A stretch of 64,000 bases of DNA, from assembly GCF_033473495.1 (NCBI RefSeq), contig NC_088943.1:1592001-1656000 (forward strand), in the 5' to 3' direction. The translations under genes were made by a program, and so were the position numbers. This DNA comes from Cercospora beticola (Eukaryota; Ascomycota; Dothideomycetes; Mycosphaerellales; Mycosphaerellaceae). Below the pieces are notes generated by a model. The model worked only from the letters and a program-made list of their open reading frames with translations, was not told the origin of the DNA and searched no databases. Shown here in pieces: positions 20,167 through 31,471 of this stretch (positions are counted from its first letter, which is position 1; every line of letters begins with the position of its first letter).

Positions 20167-21417
20167 TCAACTGGTTGGGATCGGCGCAATGGCAACTGCG
20201 AAACGGTCAGTATGTTCTTCAACTCGCGCGATGGGCTCACAACAGCGCAGTACACTCACCTCCCAGAGCTGTCAAGATCCGATGCAACACGGTGATGAAC
20301 TCTCCACTGTCGCGTGGCCAGCCTGCGGTCCCGAGCACATGATACATATCACGATGTACACCCGCCCAATCCTCCTGTCGGGCGTGGAACAATCCCGCAT
20401 AACCAGCCCCGTGTAGTCGACGCAGAACCTCCAAACACTGCAACCAGCTGGCCTTGAGCGCTGCGAAGCGAAACAGGAGGTTATACTCGAACTGCGTCGA
20501 TCCACCGGCGTAGGACGGCGCTCCTTGCGGTCGATTACTGTCCTTGTACACCGGGAATGTTTGGAATACGCGTAAGAAGATGCCACCGAGTTGCTGCTTC
20601 GCATTGTCAGGCATACCAGGGAATTGGCGCAAAGTGTCCTCCACGGCGTGAAAGAGTCGGCGAATACTTTCGATTGTCGTATCCACATCGTTACCCCCTG
20701 CGCTATCGGGGTTGATGTACCTGCGGTACTCTTCGAGAATCGAGTGCCACCGCCGCCACATTTTGCTGGCCATTATTTCAGACCAGTCGCGCCCACCAAC
20801 TGGTGCCACGGCCATGAGAGGCGCCAGGTCAGCGGCCGTTCTGTATTTTCTTGCATGTTGCATATGAATATTTCGATAGATGGTGCTGTGTAGTGTCAGT
20901 GATGTTTCTATCGATGTCGTTGCATGCTTGGTGCTCACCTCTCTAGTGACCTTCTCGTGTCTGGAGATCGAAACTCGGCCCAGCTGTGGTGAGATGGTTC
21001 GTGTATCAAGGCGAGCTTGAGGACCGCCTGCTCCACACCTCCCGTACCCTCGTCTTCGCTTTTGTCACTGTCGTCCGGGTCGTCGTCATCATCACTGTCG
21101 TCCGGATCATCTTGAGCGGCCGCTGACTTTGACGTCCGACCAGACTTTCTCGTAGTTTTCGACGATGAGGCTTTTTCTTGCCCCTTCTTCTTCGACGGCC
21201 CGGCTGAACTTCGCGCTTTCTCCCCCTTTGACGCTGCCTCCCTCTTTGCGCCAGATCTCGTGGTCACCATCTCGCTATCCCGCGATCCGGGTCTACCAAG
21301 TGCCAGTCGTCCCAGTTCTGAGGCGCCCACTGAGCTCGGAGGGCCGCGAGGGGACATGAGTACTCCTTCCGCAACCGATGCGATATTCGCAACAGATAAC
21401 TCTGAGTCGTGGGCCAT
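20167..21417 (-). CDS. Orphan 377-aa protein with charged disordered N-terminus
   Basis: Three exons, 21417-20939, 20885-20260 and 20195-20167; introns of 53 and 64 nt have GTGAG donors, a GACTGAC branch in the first and CACAG/CGCAG acceptors, all in phase. Residues 45-140 are low-complexity. They contain a Lys/Ser-rich run (SKKKGQEKASSSKTTRKSG) and an acidic run (DDPDDSDDDDDPDDSDKSED). The C-terminal 220 residues look alpha-helical and rich in aromatics (WRRWHSILEEYRRYINP, FEYNLLFRFAALKASWLQCL, WAGVHRDMYHVLGTAGWPRD). I do not recognise a family. Charged linker plus helical domain suggests a nuclear or chromatin-linked protein, but this is only inference. A further coding-like frame lies just upstream and overlaps in another frame, so the true start may be farther out. 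Confidence 0.5.
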
Positions 21418-21697
21418 CCTGAGGAGGATCCGATGAGGTCTCTTGTACTGTCAGGTGGTGTTGGTATGCGGCGTAGAGTGCTTTGCCGTATGCAGGCTCC
21501 AGGCGAAGTCCTGCAGCGATGATGTTGAGGAGCTCCGAGAGCGTATGAATTCGTATGGCACAGCACAAACGCAGCGCACATCTTCCGTGTTGGCAATAAA
21601 GAAGACTACCGCGAGTCGCCGAAGTGTCGGCAGACATGACGGACGCCAGAACAAGCAACATTTCCCACGGCCCTAAGTGGACGGGACGTAACAACAT
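21293..21697 (-). other. Coding-like open frame overlapping the start of the orphan gene
   Basis: A 134-codon frame from the ATG at 21697. Its first 85 residues look protein-like (IHTLSELLNIIAAGLRLEP, AYGKALYAAYQHH) and then it runs out of phase into the orphan gene. A possible acceptor CACCTGACAG lies at the overlap, in the right place to enter the orphan gene's frame, but no good donor within usual intron length precedes it. It may be a 5' exon of the orphan gene, disrupted by a frameshift or joined by an intron I cannot place, or it may be spurious. Confidence 0.25.
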
Positions 21698-22800
21698 CTG
21701 GGCTACTATGCTACCAGCGAAACTCGATCATGGGTGGGGGTCCATAGGAGCAGCCAGCCCGCCCGCGCCATGATCCCTTATCGTGGACTCAAGAGTAACG
21801 CCATCGTGTATAGTGTGACGGAGATCTCACCCACCCGGCCCTACAGCAACGAGAAGACTGAACAGCAGTTTCCTAGAAGAGGACGCTATAGCCGGTATTG
21901 CGGCGTTGCTGCAGCCCGCGCCGTGTTGGAGGCCATTAAACGTGATTGCCTGTGGCTCAGTGCAAAGTGTAAAGAGGCCTAGCTGAGCGGCGGCTAGGAC
22001 GAGCAGAGCAGCTTCGGCTGCGAAAAAGCTGGGTCAAATGTACATGGCGAGAAAAGAGAAACTGTCATCCAGTCGCTAGAGGGCAAACGTAGAGATTGAG
22101 CCCTCACCTGACTGTTGAGAGCTGCGGTTGTGTGGGGACCAAGGTTATGGCCAGCGCAGAGCACAGGAAGCTTCTCGGTTCGACAGCCGTTGAAGCGAGA
22201 AAACTGCCGGCGGCGCGGTCAAGTGCTCACCGGTGTGTCGTGCGTGAGCGCGTGCCACGCCGGTGACCAGGCATCGTGGTGTACTTTGTAGATGGCGCAA
22301 CGATCAAGCAGCCAGATCCTGGTTGTGCGGCGTGCGATGTTCTGCGATCGATGACTTCGCCTGAGGCCGACGCCAAGCCATAAGCGCCCCCAACACCAAC
22401 AGCCAACATCCATTCCTCCCACGCCTCAATCTACGCCTCTGGACGCCCTTCCGCGCTGAGACCTCACCTCTTGATCCCTGCCTCATTCGAACTGCGTTGG
22501 AGTCGACATGTGCGCGCCGCAATGGACCGTGGTCTGATCTTGCCGAGAGTGGCGGCGTGATCTACCAGATGGTGTTGGTGCCGCAACCGACAGCACGCCG
22601 CAAAGTGACGATCGACCAGGCAGTAATTCACTGGAACGACTCAGATGGCGTCCGCAGCTGTGTCGTGGACCTGCGTGCATGATCAAGACGAAAGGGATAG
22701 GTCTACTGATCATGAGCACAAGATGCGATTGCTGGTTCTGCCTACTCATCTGCTACCTCCTACAAGACTCGTACCTTTCAGGACACAACACCTTCTACCT
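21698..22800. other. Intergenic region, no gene seen
   Basis: About 1.1 kb with no motif-bearing frame. It lies upstream of the orphan gene and downstream of the peroxidase gene. Confidence 0.4.
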
Positions 22801-24232
22801 CTATCTGCCTGAGCCGGTATAGCTCGCACCTGGGAATGCGTTGAACAGGTCATTGTTGAACGATCTGAGCTGTGGACATCCGAATCTTTGTGCAAGCGGA
22901 CCAAGCTGCTGCAGAGCCCAGCCGAGTACGGAACCAACAGCGCCAAGCGCAGGTGCGGCAGCATCTGGGAGACCAGCGAGAGAGGCCTGAAGGAGGAAGC
23001 AAGCACCATTGTTGCCTTCTGCGAGTGTCTGCAAATTGTACGCGCCATTGGTGAAATTCTGCAGATCAACACCAGCGAAGCTGTTCGCTGTACCCGTGTT
23101 TCCGCCAAATCGAAGAATTCCAGGATAGATGGAATTTATCGCCACCAGGTCGACAAGGACGTCCGGAATGGTGTGCGCATCAAGGGTTGCTCGACGATAC
23201 CAATTCAATGGGATCCGATCGCGACCACGATTGTGCACGAAGTTTCCAGACGTGCCAGTGATCGAGAAGAATGACATTAAAGTCTCGCGTGTCAATGTGC
23301 CACCTGGAACCTCGGCGCTGTGGTTCGACATGAGATTGATGACCAGATTGTGAGCGGCTGGCGCGACAGCACCGGAAAAGGGAGCAGAGAAATAGTACGG
23401 GTTGTTGAGGATCGACCAGCGGGTATTGTAGTCGGACTGGGCTGCAGCTTCGTTGAAACCAAAAGTCTCGCCAAGATCGTACATGTGCTGGAAGGACCGA
23501 AGTTGGAGGACGCCTGGGCTTCCGTTGTTGAGATATGCATCTCCCTAAGTCGTCATTAGACTCTCGGTCACACTGTGGTCGGCTCTGGACGCCAAGCTTA
23601 CTCGCATGATGGATGCGTCTCCTTCGTATTTATTGTGCGTGCCGAGGATGCCTCTGGCTGGGAACAACGGCACCGCGGGCGTGAAAGCACTACCGATAGA
23701 CCATCTCTGTGTGAGAGGGTCACCCGCAATGCCCACTGCTATAATTGCCAAAAAGCCAGCAAGATCGGGAGCCATCATGTATGCCCTTCCAAGGCCATCA
23801 ATAGCTAGGACGCATCATCAGCGCTGAACCAAATGTCTCTGGTGGAGAGTGACCCACCTTCGGTGATCGTTGTGATGCCATTCCTCTGGCTGACTGTCAG
23901 CTTCTGATTCACCACGATGAGAAACTGGGCAATCGTACGGAAATGAAGCCATGATTGGCCGCAGCGTTCAGACCGGGACATTGGCCACGTATGTCAGCCC
24001 CAGAGGGTGCAATGAAACGATTTGGGCCACCATCCGTGACATCGACGTATTGGTCCTCGGCATTGAATCCACTCGGTGGCCGTCCGGTGTTCGGGCGATC
24101 GAGTCTGCCTGCAGGCGCACGCGGTGGAGGCTCCTCTCGCCTTTGCAAGACTGCGCCCATCTCTGCGATGGCTGGAAAGGCCGTCGCGCATGAGAGCATG
24201 GACAGAAGCACGCCGGCTGTGAACTTCGTCAT
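22801..24232 (-). CDS. Secreted heme-thiolate peroxidase (chloroperoxidase / unspecific peroxygenase family)
   Basis: Four exons, 24232-23939, 23885-23858, 23804-23602 and 23544-22801, with introns of 53, 53 and 57 nt; the phases join perfectly. The product is 422 aa. It begins with a signal peptide (TKFTAGVLLSMLSCATAFP) and a Pro/Arg-rich propeptide-like stretch. The heme-thiolate cysteine is C85 in RGQCPGLNAAANHGFI, and the acid-base motif is EGD at 168-170 with R175 (EGDASIMR), the E-G-D-R pattern of peroxygenases. The 28-nt exon 2 supplies RNGITTITE, the loop that normally follows NHGFI. The family uses H2O2 to halogenate or oxygenate organic substrates outside the cell. The usual PCP triad reads QCP here. 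Fungal plant pathogens carry several of these. Confidence 0.85.
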
Positions 24233-25134
24233 CTTGGAAGCTCCTCGTGTGGCAACCTTGATTGGCACGAAAATTGGTTTTCAGAATTGGATATGGTGTG
24301 AATGGCTATGCGACAGTTGCAAGACGAGCAGTCACACTTGAGCCAGATATATGCTCGCGGCAGAGTCGTCCATCCTTGATGTGCCCGGAATCTGACTAAA
24401 GACAATGAGGCCTTTGCCGACTGTATACCGCATACCTTGGCCTGTAGGTGCTTTATTTTCCCTACCAGTATCCTCAGTCAAGGCAGTGAATGACTGCCAG
24501 AAAAACACAACCATTCGCCGCAATAGCCTCATTTGCCGAATAATGTGGACGCTTTGAGGTTCGTACATGTACTCCTGCCTGTACTTGGAAGCTGTGTTTC
24601 CTGCATGCACGTCGTTTGGAGCCGTTCCTCTAAGACGAGCGCATCAGCAGACTTCGGGTCGAGGTCGCGGAGGAGCTACTTGAAGCCATCGTGGGACGCC
24701 ACGTGCAAGGAGCGACGAATTGCAAGCGTCGAGACACTTTAGAGCAAGTAAGTGAGCCGGGTCCGTCCCCAAGAGGAAGTAGGTAACGCCTATGTATGAA
24801 TCTACGCTCAGCCAGGCGTTGCTTCTATAACGCCTTTATGCTACGCTAGGCCAGAGATTCTATGGGGTTTGGCGCTTCAGAAGTGAGCTGGCCAATGGGG
24901 TGCTCCGTAATGGGCTCGCTCTCGGTGCTGTGCGCACGGACTGATTACTGATTGTGCTGCATACATATAAATGCGAGTCCCGCTCTCGGTACTGGGCGTC
25001 CTGACCTCACGGCCTGATTACTGATACAAGTGGGGAGAAGACAACGCAGGACTCCGGCTGCTCTCTGTGAGGAAGCCTCAAGCGGAGTTGGCAAGCTTCC
25101 ACGTTTTCAATGTACCAACCAATGTCCAAGCATA
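24233..25134. other. Intergenic region with a short direct repeat
   Basis: No gene is supported. An imperfect direct repeat, CGCTCTCGGTxCTG...CTGATTACTGAT, occurs at about 24917-24952 and 24981-25024, the second copy carrying about 8 extra bases. Upstream, near 24816-24850, CAGCCAGGCGTT, ATAACGCC and CTACGCTAGGCC repeat the same few bases loosely. Confidence 0.4.
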
Positions 25135-26225
25135 TCAGCAGGTCTTTCGTAGGAGGCTTGTAAAGTATACCGCGAAGTGCAGAATAGGAATTTGCCGATC
25201 CTGCAATTTGAACATCAATGGAAACAAACACGCATCAGATGTGGCGTGGGAAAGCATCGAGGCACGATCACCGCAACACATTTGTCGAATATGATCACTT
25301 TCTGCATTGGGACGGGGGAGATCTTTGCGTCGCGCCGGCTTTGCTGCAGGCATTGCCATGTGGTAGAGAAGAGAAGTGAGGTCCGACAACCCTTCTTACC
25401 TGCATGCTTGGTTATTGCCAGCTTCGAGCCCTGTTTCCTCTCTTCCAACCCTTTCAATGACTGCCAGAACAGTTTCTTTTTGGCATCTTCGAGCTTCGCA
25501 CTGCCTTGAAAGGTCTTATGCTCCGTCTCCGCTGATACTTTCAAATGTTTTTCATTGTCTGTGGTAAAGTCTTGATCTCTTCGCAGATTGCTCCGCCAAA
25601 TGACATCGATCTTCGAGACAAGCCTTGGAGTGCGAATGAACTTTCAAGGTTTTGTTTTACCACACTTGTCGCACATCCGTTGGTGGCATTCGTCCTGAGC
25701 ATAGAGATCGCTGTGAAGATAAATTTCCGGCTCCTTGAAGTCGTGAAACCACCACCTACACTTGTGACTTGTCAGATTTTCTTCTTCCACTGTTGCTGGT
25801 CTCGACCATTGCTCCATTAGTGCCAGAGCAGCAGTGGCATCCTCCTTTCTCATGGTGTCTTGTGCAGGAGCTGTCAAGGGACGCATGAAACGAGCTACTC
25901 GACGCATGTCCGGTATCCGTGCTCTTTCTGATTGTCAATGCGCACTGGAAACCTGCAGGGATGCCGGCTCGTCGACGCTCTTGAACAGCTTATACAACTG
26001 TGGCTGCTTCTTACTGTTGAGGGCGCCGTGCGTTGCGCTGATCTTCACCAGGCGAGAGGAGAACGGCGGGATGGTATACTTCACTCTCTTTGACCTGCTT
26101 CCGCCAGCTGGATTGTCCCTCTTTGAGACTGGTGGTGCTGCTCTGGCGTCTTTGTTTCCCCCAAAACTGGGGCAAGAAAGATTCTGTTCCATTCGGTAGC
26201 ATTTCCCGCGCCTGGTTGCTGTCAC
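25135..26225 (-). pseudogene. Degenerate reading frame with two in-frame TGA codons
   Basis: One leftward frame stays open and protein-like from 26225 to about 25400, apart from TGA codons at 25935-25937 and 25644-25646. Recognisable stretches are RVKYTIPPFSSRLVKISATH, then KCRWWFHDFKEPEIYLHSDL and ECHQRMCDKCGK (Cys/His-rich, possibly zinc-binding), then LEDAKKKLFWQSLKGLEER. Near 25406 a GTAAGA donor with a CTGCAG acceptor about 60 nt on would pass to another open frame that ends at 25135 (AKPARRKDLPRPNAESDH). No convincing introns remove the two stops. It may be a decayed gene or transposon fragment, or coincidence. I recognise no family. Confidence 0.3.
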
Positions 26226-26526
26226 CCGATCTGAGCTCTATTAGAGACAGAATGCACGACTTACGGAAGATAATGAGGCGATTTCGTTGAGGTTGAATCA
26301 GTGCAAGTAGTGCGAACCACATCAACAGGACCGCCGCCCTCAAAAGGTCCGGTCAAACAGCAAGCGAGTCGCAGTCAATTGTTCGATAGAGTCATCAGTA
26401 AGCTATTTAGTACATCGTCCCGCTCGCGGGTCAGATCGGAAAGAGAAGCGAAGCAGCCCACAGGCCATCATCTCATCGCAAGCTGTCCGGCAGCCTGCAT
26501 AAATCGTCTAATCGTAAGAACATTAA

Positions 26527-27133
26527 TCATCGATCTGGCACATTGGATCCAAGCATCATCTCAATCGGCGGCGGTAGCGGCAGCTGCTGTAGTGGCGGTC
26601 CACTCGCTTTGACCCTCCACGCAGTCCATGCGGGAGAACCTCGCGCATACTGATCGAGCAAGTTGAGTCCGAGTCTAGTAAAGTAGTCAGTACATTCCGC
26701 ACAAGCAAAATCCCTGCTGTCCCACTCACCGCCGCAAGTCTTACCTCGTCGACCCTTTGCTAAGCGCGGCGTCGAGAGACGTCTCTCTTGATGTCCGTTC
26801 CTTCTCTTTGCCGGTTCTGATGACGTGGCGCATGGAGAATGACCCCCAAGGCAGGCCTGGTTCTTCGGCGTTGTCGACGTCTTCCGGTTCTGGGGCGCAG
26901 TATGAGGCAGATGCTCGCTGTTCGTTTTCGTATCGTCGTTCTGCTTCTTCGCGTTGCAGCCGGGCCTTCTCTCCTGCCTCTTGGTCAGCGGAGTACAACC
27001 TTAACACGAAGAGAGTCTTACTGAACTTGCGTTGCGCGATGCGATTCTGGATCTTGCGGCGCTCGTTGGGGTTTGTCACGTTGCTCCAGTCGTCCTCCAT
27101 GGAGGCGGCCGAGCTTGACTCTCCCGTGGACAT
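26527..27133 (-). CDS. Small bZIP-type DNA-binding protein (164 aa)
   Basis: Three exons, 27133-27022, 26979-26745 and 26674-26527; introns are 42 and 70 nt. The N-terminus has a fungal bZIP basic region (NERRKIQNRIAQRKF), followed after the first intron by a charged helix, KARLQREEAERRYENEQ. The classic leucine heptads are weak. The second half has the conserved tail seen in such orphan bZIP proteins: WGSFSMRHVIRTGKEKERTS, TSLDAALSKG and GLNLLDQYARGSPAWTAW. The 42-nt intron is unusually short, and its branch-like CTGAC lies only a few bases before the AG; the splice is still favoured because it keeps the helix in frame. Likely a nuclear regulator; target genes unknown. Bidirectional spacing gives no clue to a partner. 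Confidence 0.65.
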
Positions 27134-28924
27134 GGCCGCTGCGTTTAGGCCCGCAAAGGCCCTCTTGTTGCATAGCAGGTAACCAACAATGAAATGTTCT
27201 CTTGGCCAGGTCGTTCTAGTATATAGATGACTCCAAGTCGATGATAACTGTCAGGCTTCGTTCCAAACAGATGCTTGAACTTTGCTTCGAAGTCTAGGTA
27301 CGCAGTCACGTCTTGCTAACAAGCCAGTAATAAAATGAGTCAATGACCTCCAACCAGTGGACGCCACTCCAAGGTATAAGAAAGGACAGTGATGGAGTGC
27401 CAAGGACAGATGACTCTCAGCAAGAGCAACCAGTGCAGTATGTTAGTTGTTGGTGGCCAGACCAGAATGGAAGTGTCGATATCCAGTAAGAAGTGCAGAA
27501 GCCTTGGTGCAGGGCGATGCAGGTACAATATAGCATCTCCAGGCCCGCAAGATTGGATCACCGGAATATACATAACCTGAGCAGGAGTCATCCTTCGGGT
27601 CCTGCACTGGCGGCCAGCCCCAAGGCCATGGTCACGACCATGTGGCTAGGCCACAATCCTCTGAGGGAGGCCTCAAAGGATAATGAACGTTCGGATTTAA
27701 ACTCTGATAGCATAGGACCAAAAGAGGAAATGGGTGGTGAATAGCAACGGACGAATGATCAGAAGCGGATCCGTCCCGGTAGAGACATGCAGTCAAAATA
27801 GTGTATGCAGGGTCGAAGGTCGTCTGAAGTGTGTCATATTGCCCTAGGCTCCAAGCTTAGAAGATCCGTGTTGGTATTCGCGATGCAGAGAGGTGCGAGT
27901 ACGAAAGTAGGGTTAATGTCGCGATGTGGATTGACGTGACCAAGCCTTCCCGTCAAAACCGGGGGCAGCCTCACGGCCGTTACGTGACACCTCTCGCCGA
28001 AGCCGAAACGGAAACCAGGCTAGTTCCTAGGCGAAGGATCGCAAGAAGGCTGAGATTAGATTTCCCTACGATCCCTCTGAGGCTGAAACGAGTGCGAGTT
28101 ATTGGAGGCTGCTGTGGTCGGGAGGATGGAGAGAGAACGTGGGAGTGGGATCTTGCGTCGTACCTGACGTGAATCAAAGCCACACAACAGATCCTATTTG
28201 CGTTTGTGCATCCTTCGCGTTGTCGAGCGAATTTGGGGCTCTTTTTTCGTGGCTATGTGTGACATCAAGCACTTTGGATGAACTCTATTGCGCGATGCAG
28301 TGTCTGCTGTTTGTACCACGTGGACATCTCTTACAGAATGGCAATGCTCTGGTATACGTTCCGGTGCCGCTCGACATTCGTCGCGTTCGTGATGGAATGA
28401 AGCGTACTCCGGGAGGCCTGAGCACAGCCTCACCGGCCGGCATGCAGAATGGCGTAATAACGGAGACTGGCTCCAGAAGGCCACCGTCATACCATCTTCC
28501 GCCATCTGATGATCGATCGCCGGAGACGGCCTGAAGATAGCGTTTCGCTTTCGCAATGACCGTGTAGATGGCGCGAGGCTCTTGAGAATGGTGCCGTGAG
28601 GTCGAGATTTGGGCATTCGGCGGGGACGACGAAGGATTTCGGAGTCGCCTAAGCAGCCAATCATATGCGCGGAAACAGACTTCACGTGGTAGACAGAATC
28701 CTTCCCGTCTGCAGATCTCACCAAAATCCCCGGCCCTACGTTCGCAGTGGCCGAAGAGAAAGACGGGCATGCGAGTGACAGGTGCATTGCATCCAATAAG
28801 CTGGTATTCAAACAGATCGCCAGGCGGCCTCTTCCTTTCGCTAGGACCGATATCAAACTCCACTTTCATGCAGACCGCTAACGCCAAACACCTTTGATCT
28901 TCACTGGGGGTAGTGGCAACAGTA
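27134..28924. other. Long intergenic region, weak ORF only
   Basis: 1.8 kb without a gene I can support. A perfect small hairpin CATGGTC-AC-GACCATG lies near 27627-27642. At 28285-28869 (minus) a 194-codon frame follows the MCM7 gene and merges by chance with its long exon, and another leftward frame (28194-28856) overlaps it. Neither shows a family motif, so neither is called. Confidence 0.35.
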
Positions 28925-31471
28925 TCAGAAGTCCTCGTCTCCCATATCCTCATCATCATCGCCAGCCTCAATGAAGACCAAGCGTGTCCCCTCGGCGGCA
29001 GTTTGCCAGACCTGTGGCGTATCGTTAGCACCGGTACGCGGTAAATTTGGGGCCACCAAGCAAGACTTACATCAATCGTTGCGTACTCATCAATCGCGGA
29101 CTCAAGCTGCTGGGCTGTGAAGCCCTTGGCAAGTACTCTTTCCCGTACTCGCCTCATGTCGAGCTCACCACGACCTTCACCAGTGGCGGCAGCACCACTG
29201 TCCCTCATGCCGCAAATGAGGTTGTAGATCTTTGTGCTCGGCGAGTGATCACCTCTGCGATCCCTATTATCGTCGTACAGACTGGCTTTGCTGACTTCGA
29301 CCAGTCGCAGGGCCTCATCCACGTCCTCCGTAATGACCTCGTCAGCGAATCGCAACCTCGCAAGTGCTTGTGACAAACGGAGGATACCAAGGAGCGTTCT
29401 TGGTGAGGTGTGGGTGAAAGTCTTCTTTCCTGCCTCGTCGCGCTTCTGCTGCTGGCGCAGACGGACATATGCGCCGACAAGGTAGTCAGACACTGCCTTG
29501 GGCACAACAGGTCGGAATGATCGCGCGCGAGCGACCCACTGTCGTACCTCGTTGGGCGAGAATATTAAGCCACCTCCTTGTGGCTCGGGGTGCGCGTTGT
29601 GGATATGAACATGTGTGACGTGGCGTGCCAGCTCCTCATCTGCATCACGCGAAGGAGTGTCCAAGAGCAGGAACATAACATCGAATCTGGAGAGAAGAGC
29701 CGCGGGCAGGTTGATATTCTCGACTGGCGAGATGCGAGGGTTGTACCGCCCGTAGAGCGGGTTGGCAGCTGCCAAGATCGATGTTCGAGCATTCAGTGTC
29801 GTTGTGATACCAGCCTTCGAGATCGAGATTGTCTGTTGCTCCATGACTTCGTGGATGGCTGTTCGGTCGGAATCGTCCATCTTGTCGAATTCATCGATAC
29901 AGCAAGTGCCGTTATCCGCGAGCACAAGAGCGCCGCCTTCCAATACCATCTCATCAGTGACTGGATCTCTCATGACAGCAGCCGTCAAACCGACACCACT
30001 GCTGCCTCGGCCAGTAGTGTAGACGCCTCGAGGCGCCACTTTCGTGATGTACTTGAGAAGCTGCGACTTGGCCACTCCCGGATCACCCATGAGACAGACA
30101 TTGATGTCTCCACGGATGCGCATGCCATCTCCCATCTCTTTCGTTACACCTCCGATCAACTGGAGCAGGAGCGCTTTCTTGACATCTGCATGGCCGAAAA
30201 TTTCTGGAGCAATGGATCTGCTGAGGTATTCGTAGAGCTGACCCGAGCGCTCGAGTTCTGTCATGCGTTGGATGGTCGTTGGTGCGAGAACCATGTCGTC
30301 GTACGCCTTTTTGTGTTGGTGTACGTATTGGGCTTCCAGATACGTGTCTGTGAGGAGGCCGGCCTTAATGGCCTTGAATCCGGTATAAGGGGTGGGGAGG
30401 AATATACCAGCAATGTCAACGACGTCTCCAGGGTTGACAGATCGAACCAGCTCCCCGTGGCAGTGCACTGTGAGTTGCCTAGGGATGTGACCAACAGGCA
30501 CTTGGTCGGCCATCTCTTGAATCTTGACCTCCTGGAATGGCAAGAATTTAGAAGCTCTGGTAGACAAGAACAATGTGCCCTTCGCCTTATTCTGCTGGCA
30601 GTCCTCTGAGGTGCATTCCACTAAAGGCGTGAATTGCTTCGACGTAACGGGCTGAAAGATCTCATGGCCGCAACGGTCGCAAGAGTAGGCATTGACTTGC
30701 ACTGAGGGCTTGACATCCGAGACACGGGTTGCGATACCTCGAATTGTGATGAGATGCCCAAGATGCTCACCGCGGACCTGACGGACTGCCAGAGCCTTCG
30801 AACTCTTCTGGCTGCTTGATCCGGACGGAGTCACTGGCTTAAAGTTGAGCGTGTAGCGTCTTGTAAGCTCAGGAGGGAAGATCGACTCTGGAATGCCATT
30901 CTCGTCACCGCCCGCCTCCTGCTGCTGCGCGACAGCTTCGTTCCGTTTTGAACGCTGGCTCATGATAATGTCGAGCACATCGTCTTTGAAATTTGGTTCA
31001 GTCGCAGGCCGAGGCAAGACTGAGTCCACTGCGCGCGAGAGAATCTCAATGTAGTGGTTCGCGTTCTTCTCTATCGACGAAACCAGCCTGAGCTGTGAAA
31101 CACCTTCCTCGTCAAGGCTCTTTTCATACTCGCTCAGGTCATCGAGATCTATTAAGACCTGACTCGTCTTTCGGTCTGCGACATCCTGCAGCATATTCAT
31201 ATATTTCGCTTTTGATCGCGTGCTTCGTCGTCGCGCGTTCGAGCCGTTTTCTGCGTCGTCCATGAAGTCATACTCGTCGCTCGTCGCGTCTCCGTCGAGG
31301 TGGAGGTCGTCCAGCGCATCCTCTGCTTCGGTGGAGGAGGACTTGAAGTTCTGTAGGAAATCCTTGAAGGCCGCTGCTCCGTGTCAGTCGCAAGCTAATT
31401 GACATGCTGTATCATCACGTACCAGTCTGCTCCTCGTAGTTCACGAGATTCTTGTACTGTAGAAGAGCCAT
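28925..31471 (-). CDS. MCM7: DNA replication licensing factor MCM7
   Basis: Exons 31471-31423, 31373-29071 and 29011-28925; introns of 49 and 59 nt, in phase. The product is 812 aa. It is a subunit of the hexameric MCM2-7 replicative helicase in the nucleus. The start [16 protein letters not shown] is typical. Zinc-finger cysteines are about C248, C251, C270 and C275. Walker A is GDPGVAKS (about 446-453), Walker B CIDEFD (about 508-513) and the arginine finger SRFD (about 578). The C-terminal winged-helix part includes [17 protein letters not shown] and the last exon ends in an acidic tail ([14 protein letters not shown]). Without splicing the long exon reads on to 28285, which gives a false 992-aa product. 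Length matches the family. Confidence 0.97.

Noticed and set aside
27627..27642. Small perfect hairpin CATGGTC-AC-GACCATG
   Set aside because: A 7-bp stem of this kind is expected by chance and has no T-run or neighbouring gene end.
28194..28869. Two overlapping leftward ORFs of about 200 codons after MCM7
   Set aside because: They overlap each other in different frames, have no motif and no splice support; neither could be preferred.
29578..30609. 343-codon frame antisense to MCM7
   Set aside because: It lies wholly opposite the conserved MCM7 ATPase exon and has no family motif; it is a shadow of the coding strand.
28285..31263. Apparent 992-codon MCM7 reading frame
   Set aside because: The real gene leaves this frame at a GTAAGT donor at 29070; the spliced last exon gives the proper MCM7 acidic C-terminus. 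The extension to 28285 is a chance open frame.
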